Below, piece after piece: positions 1 through 7,216 of a stretch of DNA of 64,000 nucleotides. Made by a program: the position numbers and the translations under genes. Each line of letters starts with the position of its first letter. Position 1 is the first letter of the stretch. The DNA comes from Bacillus pumilus (lineage in GTDB: Bacteria; Bacillota; Bacilli; Bacillales; Bacillaceae): positions 2,292,272-2,356,271 of the forward strand of contig NZ_CP047089.1 in assembly GCF_009937765.1 (NCBI RefSeq), given 5' to 3'. The notes below the pieces were generated by a model, which searched no databases, was not told the DNA's origin, and saw only the letters and a list, made by a program, of their open reading frames with translations.

Positions 1-33
1 GCCGCCTCGGAAATACGGAGTATGAGGGTACAT
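1..33 (-). CDS. Start of an unidentified protein (partial)
   Basis: Eleven codons of a reading frame that leaves the window at its left edge. The ATG (31-33) is preceded by a strong ribosome binding site AAAGGAGGAG about 8 nt upstream, and the visible residues begin MYPHTPYFRGG. Too little is visible for a family assignment. The gene lies just downstream of yodB on the same strand. The second ATG four bases further upstream opens another frame but sits too close to the binding site. Confidence 0.4.
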   Translation of the reverse strand, partial: MYPHTPYFRGG

Positions 34-108
34 GCATTTCTCCTCCTTTGTCATGTGCCTAAGATCAGCATATTCATCAGGAGTCAAAACGTTTGGGCAA
101 ACCTGAAA

Positions 109-441
109 CTAGGCTTGCTCCTTTTTTTCATGAGATGCTGTATATTCCCCTGCCCACCTAGATACCTCATGAAACACATCATGTAGCGCATTTCCTTTTT
201 CAGTTAAACAATAAATGACTTTAACAGGCGTCTCAGGAAGTACAGTTCGCTTTATAATCCCTTCTTCCTCAAGTTCTTTTAAACGCTCTGCGAGCATTTT
301 CTGACTGATAGATGGGATAATGTCCGTCATGTCTTTAAATCGCTTTGGACCATCAAGCAATACATGAATAATGAGACCATTCCACCTTTTGCCTAGCAGT
401 AAAAAAGCTTGCTGAATGTGTGGACATAATTGAAATTCCAT
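109..441 (-). CDS. yodB: HxlR/MarR-type redox-sensing repressor YodB
   Basis: 110-residue winged-helix DNA-binding protein of the HxlR family. In B. subtilis YodB represses azoR1, yodC and spx and is inactivated when quinones or diamide modify Cys6. The hallmark N-terminal Cys6-Pro and the LLGKRWNGLIIHVL helix (about 15-28) are present, followed by the recognition helix SQKMLAERLKELE (about 46-58). Divergent from yodC, as in B. subtilis. Odd point: the only other cysteine is near residue 78, and the C-terminal tail has none, whereas B. subtilis YodB uses C-terminal cysteines (Cys101, Cys108) for inter-subunit disulfides. The paralogue CatR, which relies mainly on one N-terminal Cys, is an alternative name; position favours yodB. 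Confidence 0.85.
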   Translation of the reverse strand: MEFQLCPHIQQAFLLLGKRWNGLIIHVLLDGPKRFKDMTDIIPSISQKMLAERLKELEEEGIIKRTVLPETPVKVIYCLTEKGNALHDVFHEVSRWAGEYTASHEKKEQA

Positions 442-469
442 AAATTTCAGCCTTTCTTTTCATGATTGT

Positions 470-545
470 TTGACAAACTAACGGTATACAATTTAAAATA
501 TCTCTAGTTACAATAAGTAAGTTTCTCACTTTTTTAGTTATTGTA
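470..545 (+). promoter_or_regulatory. yodC promoter and candidate YodB operator
   Basis: TTGACA (470-475) and TAAAAT (494-499) are separated by 18 bp and point towards yodC. Just downstream lies a perfect 8-bp inverted repeat, TACAATAA (509-516) and TTATTGTA (538-545), each preceded by TAGT-like bases. A dyad in this position between the divergent regulator and its target suggests the YodB operator; that role is inferred. Confidence 0.45.
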
Positions 546-580
546 CCATACTATTTGCAAAAACGGGAGGAAATATCCAT

Positions 581-1198
581 ATGGCGACTGATCAAAAAAC
601 GATTGACATTTTAAAACAAAGAGCTTCAGTAAAAGAGTATGATACAACTCATGAAATGACAAAAGAAGAGCTAACAGAGCTACTTGATATCACAACAAAA
701 GCTCCATCTGCGTGGAACCTTCAGCATTGGCATTTTACTGTGTTCCACAGTGCTGAATCCAAAGCGAAGTTACTTCCAATCGCTTATAACCAAAAACAAA
801 TCTCACAAGCATCAGCTGTTATTGCTGTACTAGGTGATCTTGAAGCCAATCAAAATGGCGAAAAAATCTACAGTGAGCTGGCAGAACAAGGGTTCATTAC
901 TGAAGACATCAAAGAAACATTGATGACTCAAATCAATGGCGCATATCAAAGCGAGCAGTATGCACGTGAAGCTGCGTATTCAAATGCTTCATTAGCTGCT
1001 ATGCAATTAATGATTGCTGCAAAAGCAATGGGCTATGATACATGTGCAATGGGTGGTTTCAGTAAGGAAGCCTTCATCAAAGAATTCAATGTAAGCGGCC
1101 GTTACGAGCCAGTCATGCTGATTTCAGTTGGTAAAGCAGCGAAAGAAGCTCATAAAAGCAACCGTTTCGACATCGAAGAAGTTTCTGATTTTCTTTAA
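581..1198 (+). CDS. yodC: Nitroreductase family protein YodC
   Basis: 205-residue FMN-dependent NAD(P)H nitroreductase-fold protein, expected to reduce quinones or nitro compounds in the cytoplasm. The N-terminal RASVKEYD-type phosphate-binding segment (about 14-21), the APSAWNLQHWHF FMN-contact motif (about 41-52) and the C-terminal MLISVGKA strand are visible. The ATG follows GGGAGGAAAT. Divergent from its expected repressor yodB, and in B. subtilis it belongs to the YodB regulon induced by electrophiles. Single gene, closed by a strong terminator directly downstream. Confidence 0.92.
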   Translation: MATDQKTIDILKQRASVKEYDTTHEMTKEELTELLDITTKAPSAWNLQHWHFTVFHSAESKAKLLPIAYNQKQISQASAVIAVLGDLEANQNGEKIYSELAEQGFITEDIKETLMTQINGAYQSEQYAREAAYSNASLAAMQLMIAAKAMGYDTCAMGGFSKEAFIKEFNVSGRYEPVMLISVGKAAKEAHKSNRFDIEEVSDFL

Positions 1199-1209
1199 AA
1201 AATGGCAAG

Positions 1210-1238
1210 GCCCCAGCTTTCGTGCTGGGGCTTTTTTT
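1210..1238 (+). terminator. yodC terminator
   Basis: Stem GCCCCAGC / GCTGGGGC with a short loop, followed by seven T. Confidence 0.9.
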
Positions 1239-1357
1239 ATTTGCTTTAAATATTATTTTTTGCATATTTTCTTTTTACTTCCCCCCTTTTCATCTACACT
1301 TTTTCTTTTTTTAAGAATGAAAGCGTTATATTAGTATGATATTCTCCAAAATGATTG

Positions 1358-1404
1358 TTTTTTCTGAAAATGGTCTTGTGATCTAATCTGACAACTGCTA
1401 TTAT
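1358..1404 (+). promoter_or_regulatory. Promoter of the yodF pair with a CodY-like box
   Basis: TTGTGA (1376-1381), 17 bp, TATTAT (1399-1404). Immediately upstream, 1358-1372 matches the CodY consensus AATTTTCWGAAAATT at 12 of 15 positions (core TTTTCTGAAAAT). Position next to the -35 suits repression or competition. The rest of 1239-1357 is AT-rich with no gene seen. Confidence 0.5.
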
Positions 1405-1435
1405 TATGAAATTACAAAAAATTCAGGAGGGAATC

Positions 1436-1639
1436 ATGAATAAAAAATTGATACTGGCACTACTTATAGCGATTCCATTTATCGGACAGCTCGCACTGCT
1501 GCCCTTTGCGAATCGTATTCATCCATTTGTGATCGGCCTGCCTTTTTTCCATTTCTGGCTCTTACTATGGATTGTTCTCACACCAGTCTGTACATTTATC
1601 ATTTATCGGATGCAACATTCAAATGGAGGAACTGACTAA
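1436..1639 (+). CDS. Small DUF3311-like membrane partner of YodF
   Basis: 67-residue protein with two hydrophobic segments (about 5-25 and 36-58) joined by a short loop rich in His/Pro/Phe, typical of the DUF3311 proteins that precede sodium/solute symporters. The ATG was chosen because CAGGAGGG lies 5-6 nt upstream; an upstream ATG at 1406 has no binding site. Its TAA overlaps the A of the next gene's ATG, so the two are translationally coupled. Probably an accessory subunit of the transporter; the exact role is unknown. Confidence 0.75.
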   Translation: MNKKLILALLIAIPFIGQLALLPFANRIHPFVIGLPFFHFWLLLWIVLTPVCTFIIYRMQHSNGGTD

Positions 1640-3132
1640 TGCAAGGAAATTTGACAGCTTTATTGATTACAGCAAGTATCATTTTCATCGTGGTGGTCAT
1701 TGGATTTGCCGCTGGCCGTGATAAATCATCCAGACAATCAGTAGAGGAATGGTCTGTCGGCGGGAGGAAATTTGGCGGGCTGCTCGTCTGGTTCCTTGTT
1801 GGCGCCGATTTATACACAGCTTATACCTTTTTAGGGCTCACTAGTACAGCCTATACAGCTGGAAGTGTCGCTTTTTTCGCTATTCCTTATTCAGTTCTTG
1901 CGTATTTTATTGCTTATTTCTTCTTACCAAAGCTATGGACGGTTGCGAAAAATCACAACCTCACAACGCTTGCTGACTATGCACGTGAGCGCTTTGACAG
2001 CAAGCTGTTATCCAGTCTCATTGCGATTATTGGAGTACTTATGCTCATTCCTTATATTTGTCTTCAACTAAGCGGAATTCAAGATACGTTAACTGTCGCT
2101 GGAACTAGTTATATTAATGTGAATGCAGTTGTTATTATTTCATTTATTTTAGTTGCACTTTATACATTTTTCAGCGGGATAAAAGGTCCTACATATACAG
2201 CGATTATCAAAGATATTCTCGTTTGGGTCATCATGCTGTTTATGGTGGTTTCACTACCAATCATTCATTTTAACGGCTGGACTCCGATGATGAATACGTT
2301 AGCGAAGGAAGCGCCACAGCTTCTGACAATTCCTGACGGCGGCCCTAAAGGTATTTTATGGTTCATTACCGCTTCAGGCGTTTCTGCCCTTGCTTTATTT
2401 ATGTGGGCACATGCGGCAACAGGGGTTTTCACAGCCAAAAGTGCAGATGCTATCCGTAAAAACAGTATGTTTTTGCCTCTTTATAACATTGTATTGATTT
2501 TGGTCATCTTCCTTGGATTTATTGCCTTCTTAGTCTTACCAGAAGATACGAATCCAAGATTTGCACTTCTTCATTTAATTCAAACGTCATATGGCGGCGT
2601 GATGCAGGGTCTTGCTTATTCAACGATTGCACTTGCTTCCCTCATTCCATGCTCGATCATGGCCATTGGTGCATCGAATTTATTTGCCAATAATTTATAT
2701 CGTGATTTAATTCATCCGAATGTATCACCTAAAAGATTGACCATGATCACTCGTTCAATGGTATTTATCGTCATTGGGCTGGCTCTACTATTCGGAATGC
2801 TCTTCCCAACAGCACTTGTAACGCTTCAGCTCATTGGTGTTTCAGGAATGGTTCAAATCTTCCCTGCCATTGCGATCAGCTTGTTCTGGAAAAAACAATC
2901 GAGAGAAGCAACGATTGCGGGGTTAGTTGTTGGCATCATCGTCACCTTTACAGCCAATATCTCACAAGTCACGTTTGGTCTTTATGAAGGATTTCTTGGT
3001 TTACTAGCAAACGTTGTGGTCATCCTTCTTTTGAATCCATTCTTTCAAAAGAAGGTCACAGCCAATTCTGTCATGAATGATCTATTTGAAAAAGATCACG
3101 ACAAAACAGCGACGACCCTAAACGAAGTATGA
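1639..3132 (+). CDS. yodF: Sodium:solute symporter family transporter YodF
   Basis: 497-residue integral membrane protein of the SSS family (PanF/PutP-like) with about 13 hydrophobic segments along the whole length. The substrate cannot be told from the sequence; family members import pantothenate, proline or carboxylates with Na+. Length matches B. subtilis YodF. Overlaps the small membrane gene upstream by one base and shares its promoter with the CodY-like site, which would fit a nutrient-scavenging transporter that is raised on starvation (inference). Ends in a short charged cytoplasmic tail. Confidence 0.88.
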   Translation: MQGNLTALLITASIIFIVVVIGFAAGRDKSSRQSVEEWSVGGRKFGGLLVWFLVGADLYTAYTFLGLTSTAYTAGSVAFFAIPYSVLAYFIAYFFLPKLWTVAKNHNLTTLADYARERFDSKLLSSLIAIIGVLMLIPYICLQLSGIQDTLTVAGTSYINVNAVVIISFILVALYTFFSGIKGPTYTAIIKDILVWVIMLFMVVSLPIIHFNGWTPMMNTLAKEAPQLLTIPDGGPKGILWFITASGVSALALFMWAHAATGVFTAKSADAIRKNSMFLPLYNIVLILVIFLGFIAFLVLPEDTNPRFALLHLIQTSYGGVMQGLAYSTIALASLIPCSIMAIGASNLFANNLYRDLIHPNVSPKRLTMITRSMVFIVIGLALLFGMLFPTALVTLQLIGVSGMVQIFPAIAISLFWKKQSREATIAGLVVGIIVTFTANISQVTFGLYEGFLGLLANVVVILLLNPFFQKKVTANSVMNDLFEKDHDKTATTLNEV

Positions 3133-3141
3133 GATTAAAAA

Positions 3142-3164
3142 AGCAGTCCCTTATGAGGACTGCT
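3142..3164 (+). terminator. Hairpin after yodF lacking a T-run
   Basis: AGCAGTCC (3142-3149) and GGACTGCT (3157-3164) form an 8-bp stem. Instead of the usual T-run the sequence passes straight into the repeat element at 3164. Confidence 0.55.
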
Positions 3165-3298
3165 CAGCGTGTAGACAAACCCTCGCATTCGGTGTCAGAT
3201 CTGCGCTTCGGTGCTCACGAATGTTCAATTCGCTCCGCTCCGATGCTCGTCCTTCCTAGACTTCAAAGGTTTTCTATCACGCTGAAAAGAAGACAAAG
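3164..3298 (+). repeat. Intergenic RNA-like repeat element, copy 1
   Basis: 135-bp element with terminal inverted repeats TCAGCGTG (3164-3171) and CACGCTGA (3278-3285), extended imperfectly by TAGA..AAACC and GGTTTTCTAT. A second, shorter copy lies at 54911-54995 with the same outer blocks (TGTAGACAAA, TTCCTAG, CTTCAAA, AAAGAAGACAAAG). The middle here (about 3190-3245) holds smaller hairpins around GCTTCGG and GCTCCGC. No reading frame. Both copies directly follow the hairpin of an upstream plus-strand gene. Confidence 0.7.
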
Positions 3299-3326
3299 TC
3301 TACTATAACACCATGTTCATTGTGTT

Positions 3327-4241
3327 TTATTTTTTTATAGCATGAATGTAATGAATGGTCTCAAAAGCTGACAGGTCATCTTCTCTATTGTTAAAATACA
3401 GTTCATTCACTTTTTCAGGTGATAAATGTTCATAAATGAGTAAATCTGATTTTTCTAACATCTTTTCGATTTCAAAGTACGAAAAACATGATTTCATCGG
3501 TTCTCCGCCTATTGAAGCCATTTTCACCATATTTTCAACTCTATTAGAGATTCCTTTTTCTTCGAATAGTTTTTCGTCTGCATAATCAAAAACGATCGAA
3601 CTTCCTGATGGAACCTTGGTGAATAAATCATCTATTAAGCTTGAAACTTCCTCTTTCGTTAAATAGTAAGAAACACCTAAAAGACTAAAAAACGTCTTTT
3701 TGTGATCAAATCCTTTATTTTTTAGGTTTTGATAGGACAAATTTTTGGTGAAGTCCATAGAAATAAAATGAAGATTACTTGGGATTTTTAATTTAGCCTC
3801 GTCCAACCTTTGCTTTTTAAATTCCTGTGTAGCGGGATGATCAATTTCGAATATTTCTAAGCTGTTTTCCAATTCTGGATGTCGAAAACTAAAAGTATCT
3901 AATCCAGCACCAAGTACGACGTATTGTCTTAATCCTAGCGCTACCTCATGAAGTAATATTTTTTCACAATACGCAGCTCGTGACAAGGTGATTGGAGAAA
4001 GTTGGACTTGTGTAATCCATTTTAATATTTCTTCTGTATTTCCCTCAAATTTCTGTGCGATATCTTTGTTGAAGAAGTGTATGCCTTGGACCATATTTTC
4101 TTTGATTTCAGTGAATTCTTTTTCCGAAATGAATTCTTTGGCTAAATAATCATTAAAGATTTTAGGGGTATCAAATTGACTATGATAGGATCTGGCAAAA
4201 GCCGATATTAACGAAGTCACACTTGATTCATTTTTCTTCAT
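3327..4241 (-). CDS. TcmP-like SAM-dependent O-methyltransferase
   Basis: 304-residue class I methyltransferase of the leucine carboxyl methyltransferase / TcmP group. The signature LGAGLDTFSFR for SAM binding (about residue 108-118) is followed by the characteristic EIDHPATQ.FK block (about 131-140). Substrate unknown; relatives methylate polyketides, other small metabolites or carboxylates. The ATG at 4241 is used because AAGGAG lies about 10 nt upstream; an in-frame ATG six codons earlier lacks a site. The gene is noticeably more AT-rich than its neighbours, is absent from the B. subtilis gene order here, and has its own consensus promoter and leader hairpin, so it looks like an acquired single-gene cargo. 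Confidence 0.8.
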   Translation of the reverse strand: MKKNESSVTSLISAFARSYHSQFDTPKIFNDYLAKEFISEKEFTEIKENMVQGIHFFNKDIAQKFEGNTEEILKWITQVQLSPITLSRAAYCEKILLHEVALGLRQYVVLGAGLDTFSFRHPELENSLEIFEIDHPATQEFKKQRLDEAKLKIPSNLHFISMDFTKNLSYQNLKNKGFDHKKTFFSLLGVSYYLTKEEVSSLIDDLFTKVPSGSSIVFDYADEKLFEEKGISNRVENMVKMASIGGEPMKSCFSYFEIEKMLEKSDLLIYEHLSPEKVNELYFNNREDDLSAFETIHYIHAIKK

Positions 4242-4272
4242 ACAGACACACTCCTTCATTTTAGAACAAAAA

Positions 4273-4304
4273 AATAGGATTCTCCTGGCCAGGAGAATCC
4301 TATT
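4273..4304 (-). promoter_or_regulatory. 32-bp perfect palindrome, leader attenuator or operator
   Basis: Two 16-bp arms meet at GG|CC (4288/4289) with no mismatch. On the transcribed strand the hairpin is followed by a run of seven T, the form of an intrinsic terminator, yet it lies between the promoter and the start codon of the methyltransferase gene. It may be a transcription attenuator or, as DNA, a dimer-binding operator. Confidence 0.65.
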
Positions 4305-4329
4305 ATATACTCAAAAAATTTAAAAGTAA

Positions 4330-4358
4330 ATTATAGCATAACTAAATTATTTTGTCAA
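4330..4358 (-). promoter_or_regulatory. Consensus SigA promoter of the methyltransferase gene
   Basis: TTGACA (4353-4358), 17 bp, TATAAT (4330-4335) on the minus strand, with an extended -10 TG. Predicted start near 4323 gives an 80-nt leader that contains the palindrome. Confidence 0.8.
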
Positions 4359-4504
4359 TATAAATTATTTATCGCAGCTTTTTTTGTACAAATATTCTCA
4401 CTTAGCAAGCGTTAGATGGAGCAAAAAAGAAGGAAGTATTACCTTATCCCAAAATGGTTTCAGTGCATGCTATGCATCGTAAAACACTTTAAGTTTTTAT
4501 CAAA

Positions 4505-4546
4505 AAATATAAAAACCCCACTCTACTTAAAGTAAAGGTGGGGTTT
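4505..4546 (-). terminator. ctpA terminator
   Basis: AAACCCCAC / GTGGGGTTT stem; on the minus strand it is followed by TTTATATTTTT. Another hairpin, ACAGTC (4551-4556) / GACTGT (4577-4582) with seven T, points to the plus strand at 4551-4588 with no plus-strand gene ahead of it. The rest of 4359-4504 shows no gene. Confidence 0.75.
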
Positions 4547-4586
4547 ATCTACAGTCCGAAACCAGTCATCTGATGAGACTGTTTTT

Positions 4587-5972
4587 TTATTTCATATCTT
4601 TTTTCAAGACTTCAATTGCTTTTTTCATTTGCGTATCATTGTTCTTTAGCTTATCTTGAATTTTTGTCATCAGTACTGTCGTTGTATCTCCCGTCAAAAT
4701 TCCGTCTACTTTCAGATCGTTATCTGTTTGGAATTTTTTGACGATCGTCTGGAAGGCTTGATCGTACTCACCATTTGCTTTTGCTTTGTAGTCAAGCGCT
4801 TGGAACATTTTTTGAGCCGCTTTGACTTCATCTCCATTGTCATTCAGCTGATACGTTTTTTTCGGGCTTAAGTATGGCAGCTTTGCATAACTTGGGAGTG
4901 ATGCTTTGACCTGTGGTTCAATTCCTTTTTTGTGAATCCATGAACCATCCGGCGTCAGCCACTTAGCAATGGTTAACTTGACACTAGAACCATCATTATA
5001 GCTTTGCGCATTTTGAACAGTTCCTTTACCAAACGTTTTTTCACCAATAATTTTAATACCTGAAGATTGGTGCAGAGCCGCTGCCATGATTTCTGCAGCG
5101 CTGGCTGAGCCGCCATTTACAAGGACAACTGCCGGCTGATGAACTTTACGTTCTTTTTCAGCCTTGTACTCTTCTTTCTTCCCTTTTTCTTCTACTTGCA
5201 TGATGACTTTCCCTTTATCGATAAAGTCATTACTCATTTCAATCGCTTCTGTCATGATGCCGCCTGGATTATCTCTCAGGTCAATGACAAACCCTTTTGC
5301 CCCTTTTTTCTCGAGGTCATCAATGGCTTTATCTAACTCTTTCGATGTTGTTTCAGCAAAGGACGTAATTTGGATTTCTCCTATTTTGTCTTTTGTGAGT
5401 TTTGCATACACTGTTTCAACCGGAATGGTGTCTCTTGTGATGGTCACATCAACATTGCCCACTCCTTGGCGGTTAAGGTGCAGCTTCACATCGGTACCTT
5501 TTTTCCCTCTGATTAGAGAGACTGCTTGATTGACTGACATGCCTTTTGTGCTTTTTCCATCCACCTTTAAAATACGATCATGAGGTTTCAACCCGGCTTT
5601 TTCAGCAGGAGAGCCTTTTATCGGTGTGACAATTAAAATTTGTCCATCCTTCTCTTCTACTTGCGCACCAATTCCTTCAAATGATGAAGAAATGGTGTTG
5701 TTAAATCCTTCGGCTTCCTCCTGATCCATATATGTAGAGTATGGATCATCAAGTGATGCAATCATTCCTTGAATCGCACCATCTACTAGTTTTTGATCAT
5801 CCGTTTTTTCGTAATACTCATCTTTTACCTTCGTATACGCAGCCATGAGTTTACTAAACTTCTCATCTCCTGAGACATTGACAGCCCCTTGTTTTGTGAT
5901 CACAAATGTAATCGCTGAGGACAGTGCCGCTGTCACTAGAATGGCGATGACGAACTTAAATTGTTTTTTCAA
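4587..5972 (-). CDS. ctpA: Carboxy-terminal processing protease CtpA (S41)
   Basis: 461-residue exported serine protease of the tail-specific (Prc/CtpA) family. An N-terminal hydrophobic segment (about 6-25) anchors it; a PDZ domain (about 98-170) selects C-terminal tails; the S41 core carries Ser291 in GGSASAAEI and Lys316 in FGKGTVQ, the expected Ser-Lys dyad; a peptidoglycan-binding-like domain fills about 375-440. Start is a TTG, chosen because AAAGGTGGTG lies just upstream and the N-terminus then matches B. subtilis CtpA (466 residues); upstream ATGs lack binding sites. Divergent from yodH. Confidence 0.9.
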   Translation of the reverse strand: MKKQFKFVIAILVTAALSSAITFVITKQGAVNVSGDEKFSKLMAAYTKVKDEYYEKTDDQKLVDGAIQGMIASLDDPYSTYMDQEEAEGFNNTISSSFEGIGAQVEEKDGQILIVTPIKGSPAEKAGLKPHDRILKVDGKSTKGMSVNQAVSLIRGKKGTDVKLHLNRQGVGNVDVTITRDTIPVETVYAKLTKDKIGEIQITSFAETTSKELDKAIDDLEKKGAKGFVIDLRDNPGGIMTEAIEMSNDFIDKGKVIMQVEEKGKKEEYKAEKERKVHQPAVVLVNGGSASAAEIMAAALHQSSGIKIIGEKTFGKGTVQNAQSYNDGSSVKLTIAKWLTPDGSWIHKKGIEPQVKASLPSYAKLPYLSPKKTYQLNDNGDEVKAAQKMFQALDYKAKANGEYDQAFQTIVKKFQTDNDLKVDGILTGDTTTVLMTKIQDKLKNNDTQMKKAIEVLKKDMK

Positions 5973-6123
5973 AAAAACACCACCTTTATCTCCTTTCATT
6001 ATTATCAAGGACGATGCACCATCCGTCAACCAAAGGATCGAAGTTCTCTTTGAAAAGATAAGCCATTTGACCTTACATTGCATAATCTTTAAAGAGGAAC
6101 TTGATAAGGAAAGAAGGGATTTT

Positions 6124-6822
6124 ATGAGTGATTATGTAGAAATGCTTGCCTATTTTGGCGTATCTAGTGCCCATCCTGGTGGAATAGAGCTAACAAAAAC
6201 GATGCTTGAGCATATAAAATTGACGCCAGAGGCACGTATACTGGATGCAGGATGCGGAACTGGACAAACGGCGGCATATTTAGGCAATATTGGTTATCAG
6301 GTAGAGGCGATTGATACACACCCTTTGATGATTGAAAAAGCCAATCTGCGATTTGAACGAGAAGAACTGCCGATCCGCGCATTGCAAGCATCGATCGAAC
6401 AGCTGCCATTCCCAGATGAAGCGTTCAATCTTCTGATTAGTGAATCTGTTTTAAGCTTTACGAACCTTTCAGCAGCACTTGCTGAGATCAAACGTGTGCT
6501 TGCTCCTGGAAGTCAAATGATTGCAAATGAAGCAGTATTAAAAGCACCCCTTACGCCGAAGGAGCTTGCGACCGTTCGAGATTTTTACGGGTTTCACGCA
6601 CTCTTTTCAGTTGAAGATTGGCAGGAGCAGCTAAAAGCAGCAGGATTACAAGACGTTCGCATTCTCTCATTTGATGAACACATGGTACAAGAAGAGCCGA
6701 CAGAAATGGAATTATCTGAGTATATCCCGCCTTCTCTTTACGAAACGATGCAAACACACTACGATCTGATTCAGGCGCACCGAAAGCATCTAAGCCACAT
6801 TCTATTTGAATGTACTGTATAA
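6124..6822 (+). CDS. yodH: SAM-dependent methyltransferase YodH
   Basis: 232-residue class I methyltransferase of the UbiE/Methyltransf_11 type. SAM-binding motif I LDAGCGTGQ at about 40-48, motif II acid near EAIDTHP, and post-II segment LPFPDEAFNLLIS. The ATG is preceded by AAGAAGGGA; longer frames start inside the divergent ctpA gene and are not credible. Substrate unknown. The gene order ctpA-yodH-yodI is that of B. subtilis. Confidence 0.85.
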   Translation: MSDYVEMLAYFGVSSAHPGGIELTKTMLEHIKLTPEARILDAGCGTGQTAAYLGNIGYQVEAIDTHPLMIEKANLRFEREELPIRALQASIEQLPFPDEAFNLLISESVLSFTNLSAALAEIKRVLAPGSQMIANEAVLKAPLTPKELATVRDFYGFHALFSVEDWQEQLKAAGLQDVRILSFDEHMVQEEPTEMELSEYIPPSLYETMQTHYDLIQAHRKHLSHILFECTV

Positions 6823-6853
6823 AATGAGCGAATCTCCTATATGTTTTGTCCAA

Positions 6854-6880
6854 ACTCTATGAGGTCTCTCGCATAGGATA
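6854..6880 (+). promoter_or_regulatory. SigK-like promoter of yodI
   Basis: AC (6854-6855), 16 bp, CATAGGATA (6872-6880), which fits the mother-cell SigK -10 pattern CATANNNTA exactly. Agrees with late-sporulation expression of yodI. Confidence 0.55.
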
Positions 6881-6914
6881 AGAATGAAAAGAGTTTGTCA
6901 TAAGGAGGAAAAAT

Positions 6915-7166
6915 ATGGAGCGCTATCAAAAGCTTTGTCAGCAGCATATGGGAAAAGTCGCTAGAATCACAGATCGTAATGGCAGAGTACATGTTGGACG
7001 CATTGAGCGGGTGACAAACCGTAAAGTGTATATTCGTCCAGTCGGCGGTTCTCGCGGCGGCTTTGGCTTTGGTTATTACGGTGGATATTACGGCTGGGGT
7101 GCCGCTTATGGCATCGGGCTTGGGTTCATTACAGGTTTTGCATTAGCAGGATTGTTCTTTTTTTAA
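6915..7166 (+). CDS. yodI: Sporulation protein YodI
   Basis: 83-residue small basic protein. The N-terminal half (1-46) is a compact KOW/Sm-like stretch with the repeated pattern KVARITDRNGRVHVGRI and RKVYIRPV; the middle (about 47-66) is Gly/Tyr/Phe-rich as in coat or crust proteins; the C-terminus (about 66-83) is hydrophobic and ends FFF. ATG follows AAGGAGG. The upstream SigK-like promoter supports a role in the spore coat or surface; the biochemical function is not known. Confidence 0.75.
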   Translation: MERYQKLCQQHMGKVARITDRNGRVHVGRIERVTNRKVYIRPVGGSRGGFGFGYYGGYYGWGAAYGIGLGFITGFALAGLFFF

Positions 7167-7179
7167 AAGAAGAATAAAG

Positions 7180-7211
7180 AAGGCCCCCCGAATAGCTGGG
7201 AGGCCTTTTTA
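7180..7211. terminator. Terminator between convergent yodI and yodJ
   Basis: AAGGCCCCCC / GGGAGGCCTT stem with flanking A- and T-runs, able to act on both strands. Confidence 0.85.
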
Positions 7212-7216
7212 TTTGA

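Noticed and set aside
5845..6123. N-terminal extension of yodH that runs through the ctpA start region
   Set aside because: It overlaps the divergent ctpA N-terminus, has no ribosome binding site and no similarity to the methyltransferase family; the ATG at 6124 has AAGAAGGGA.
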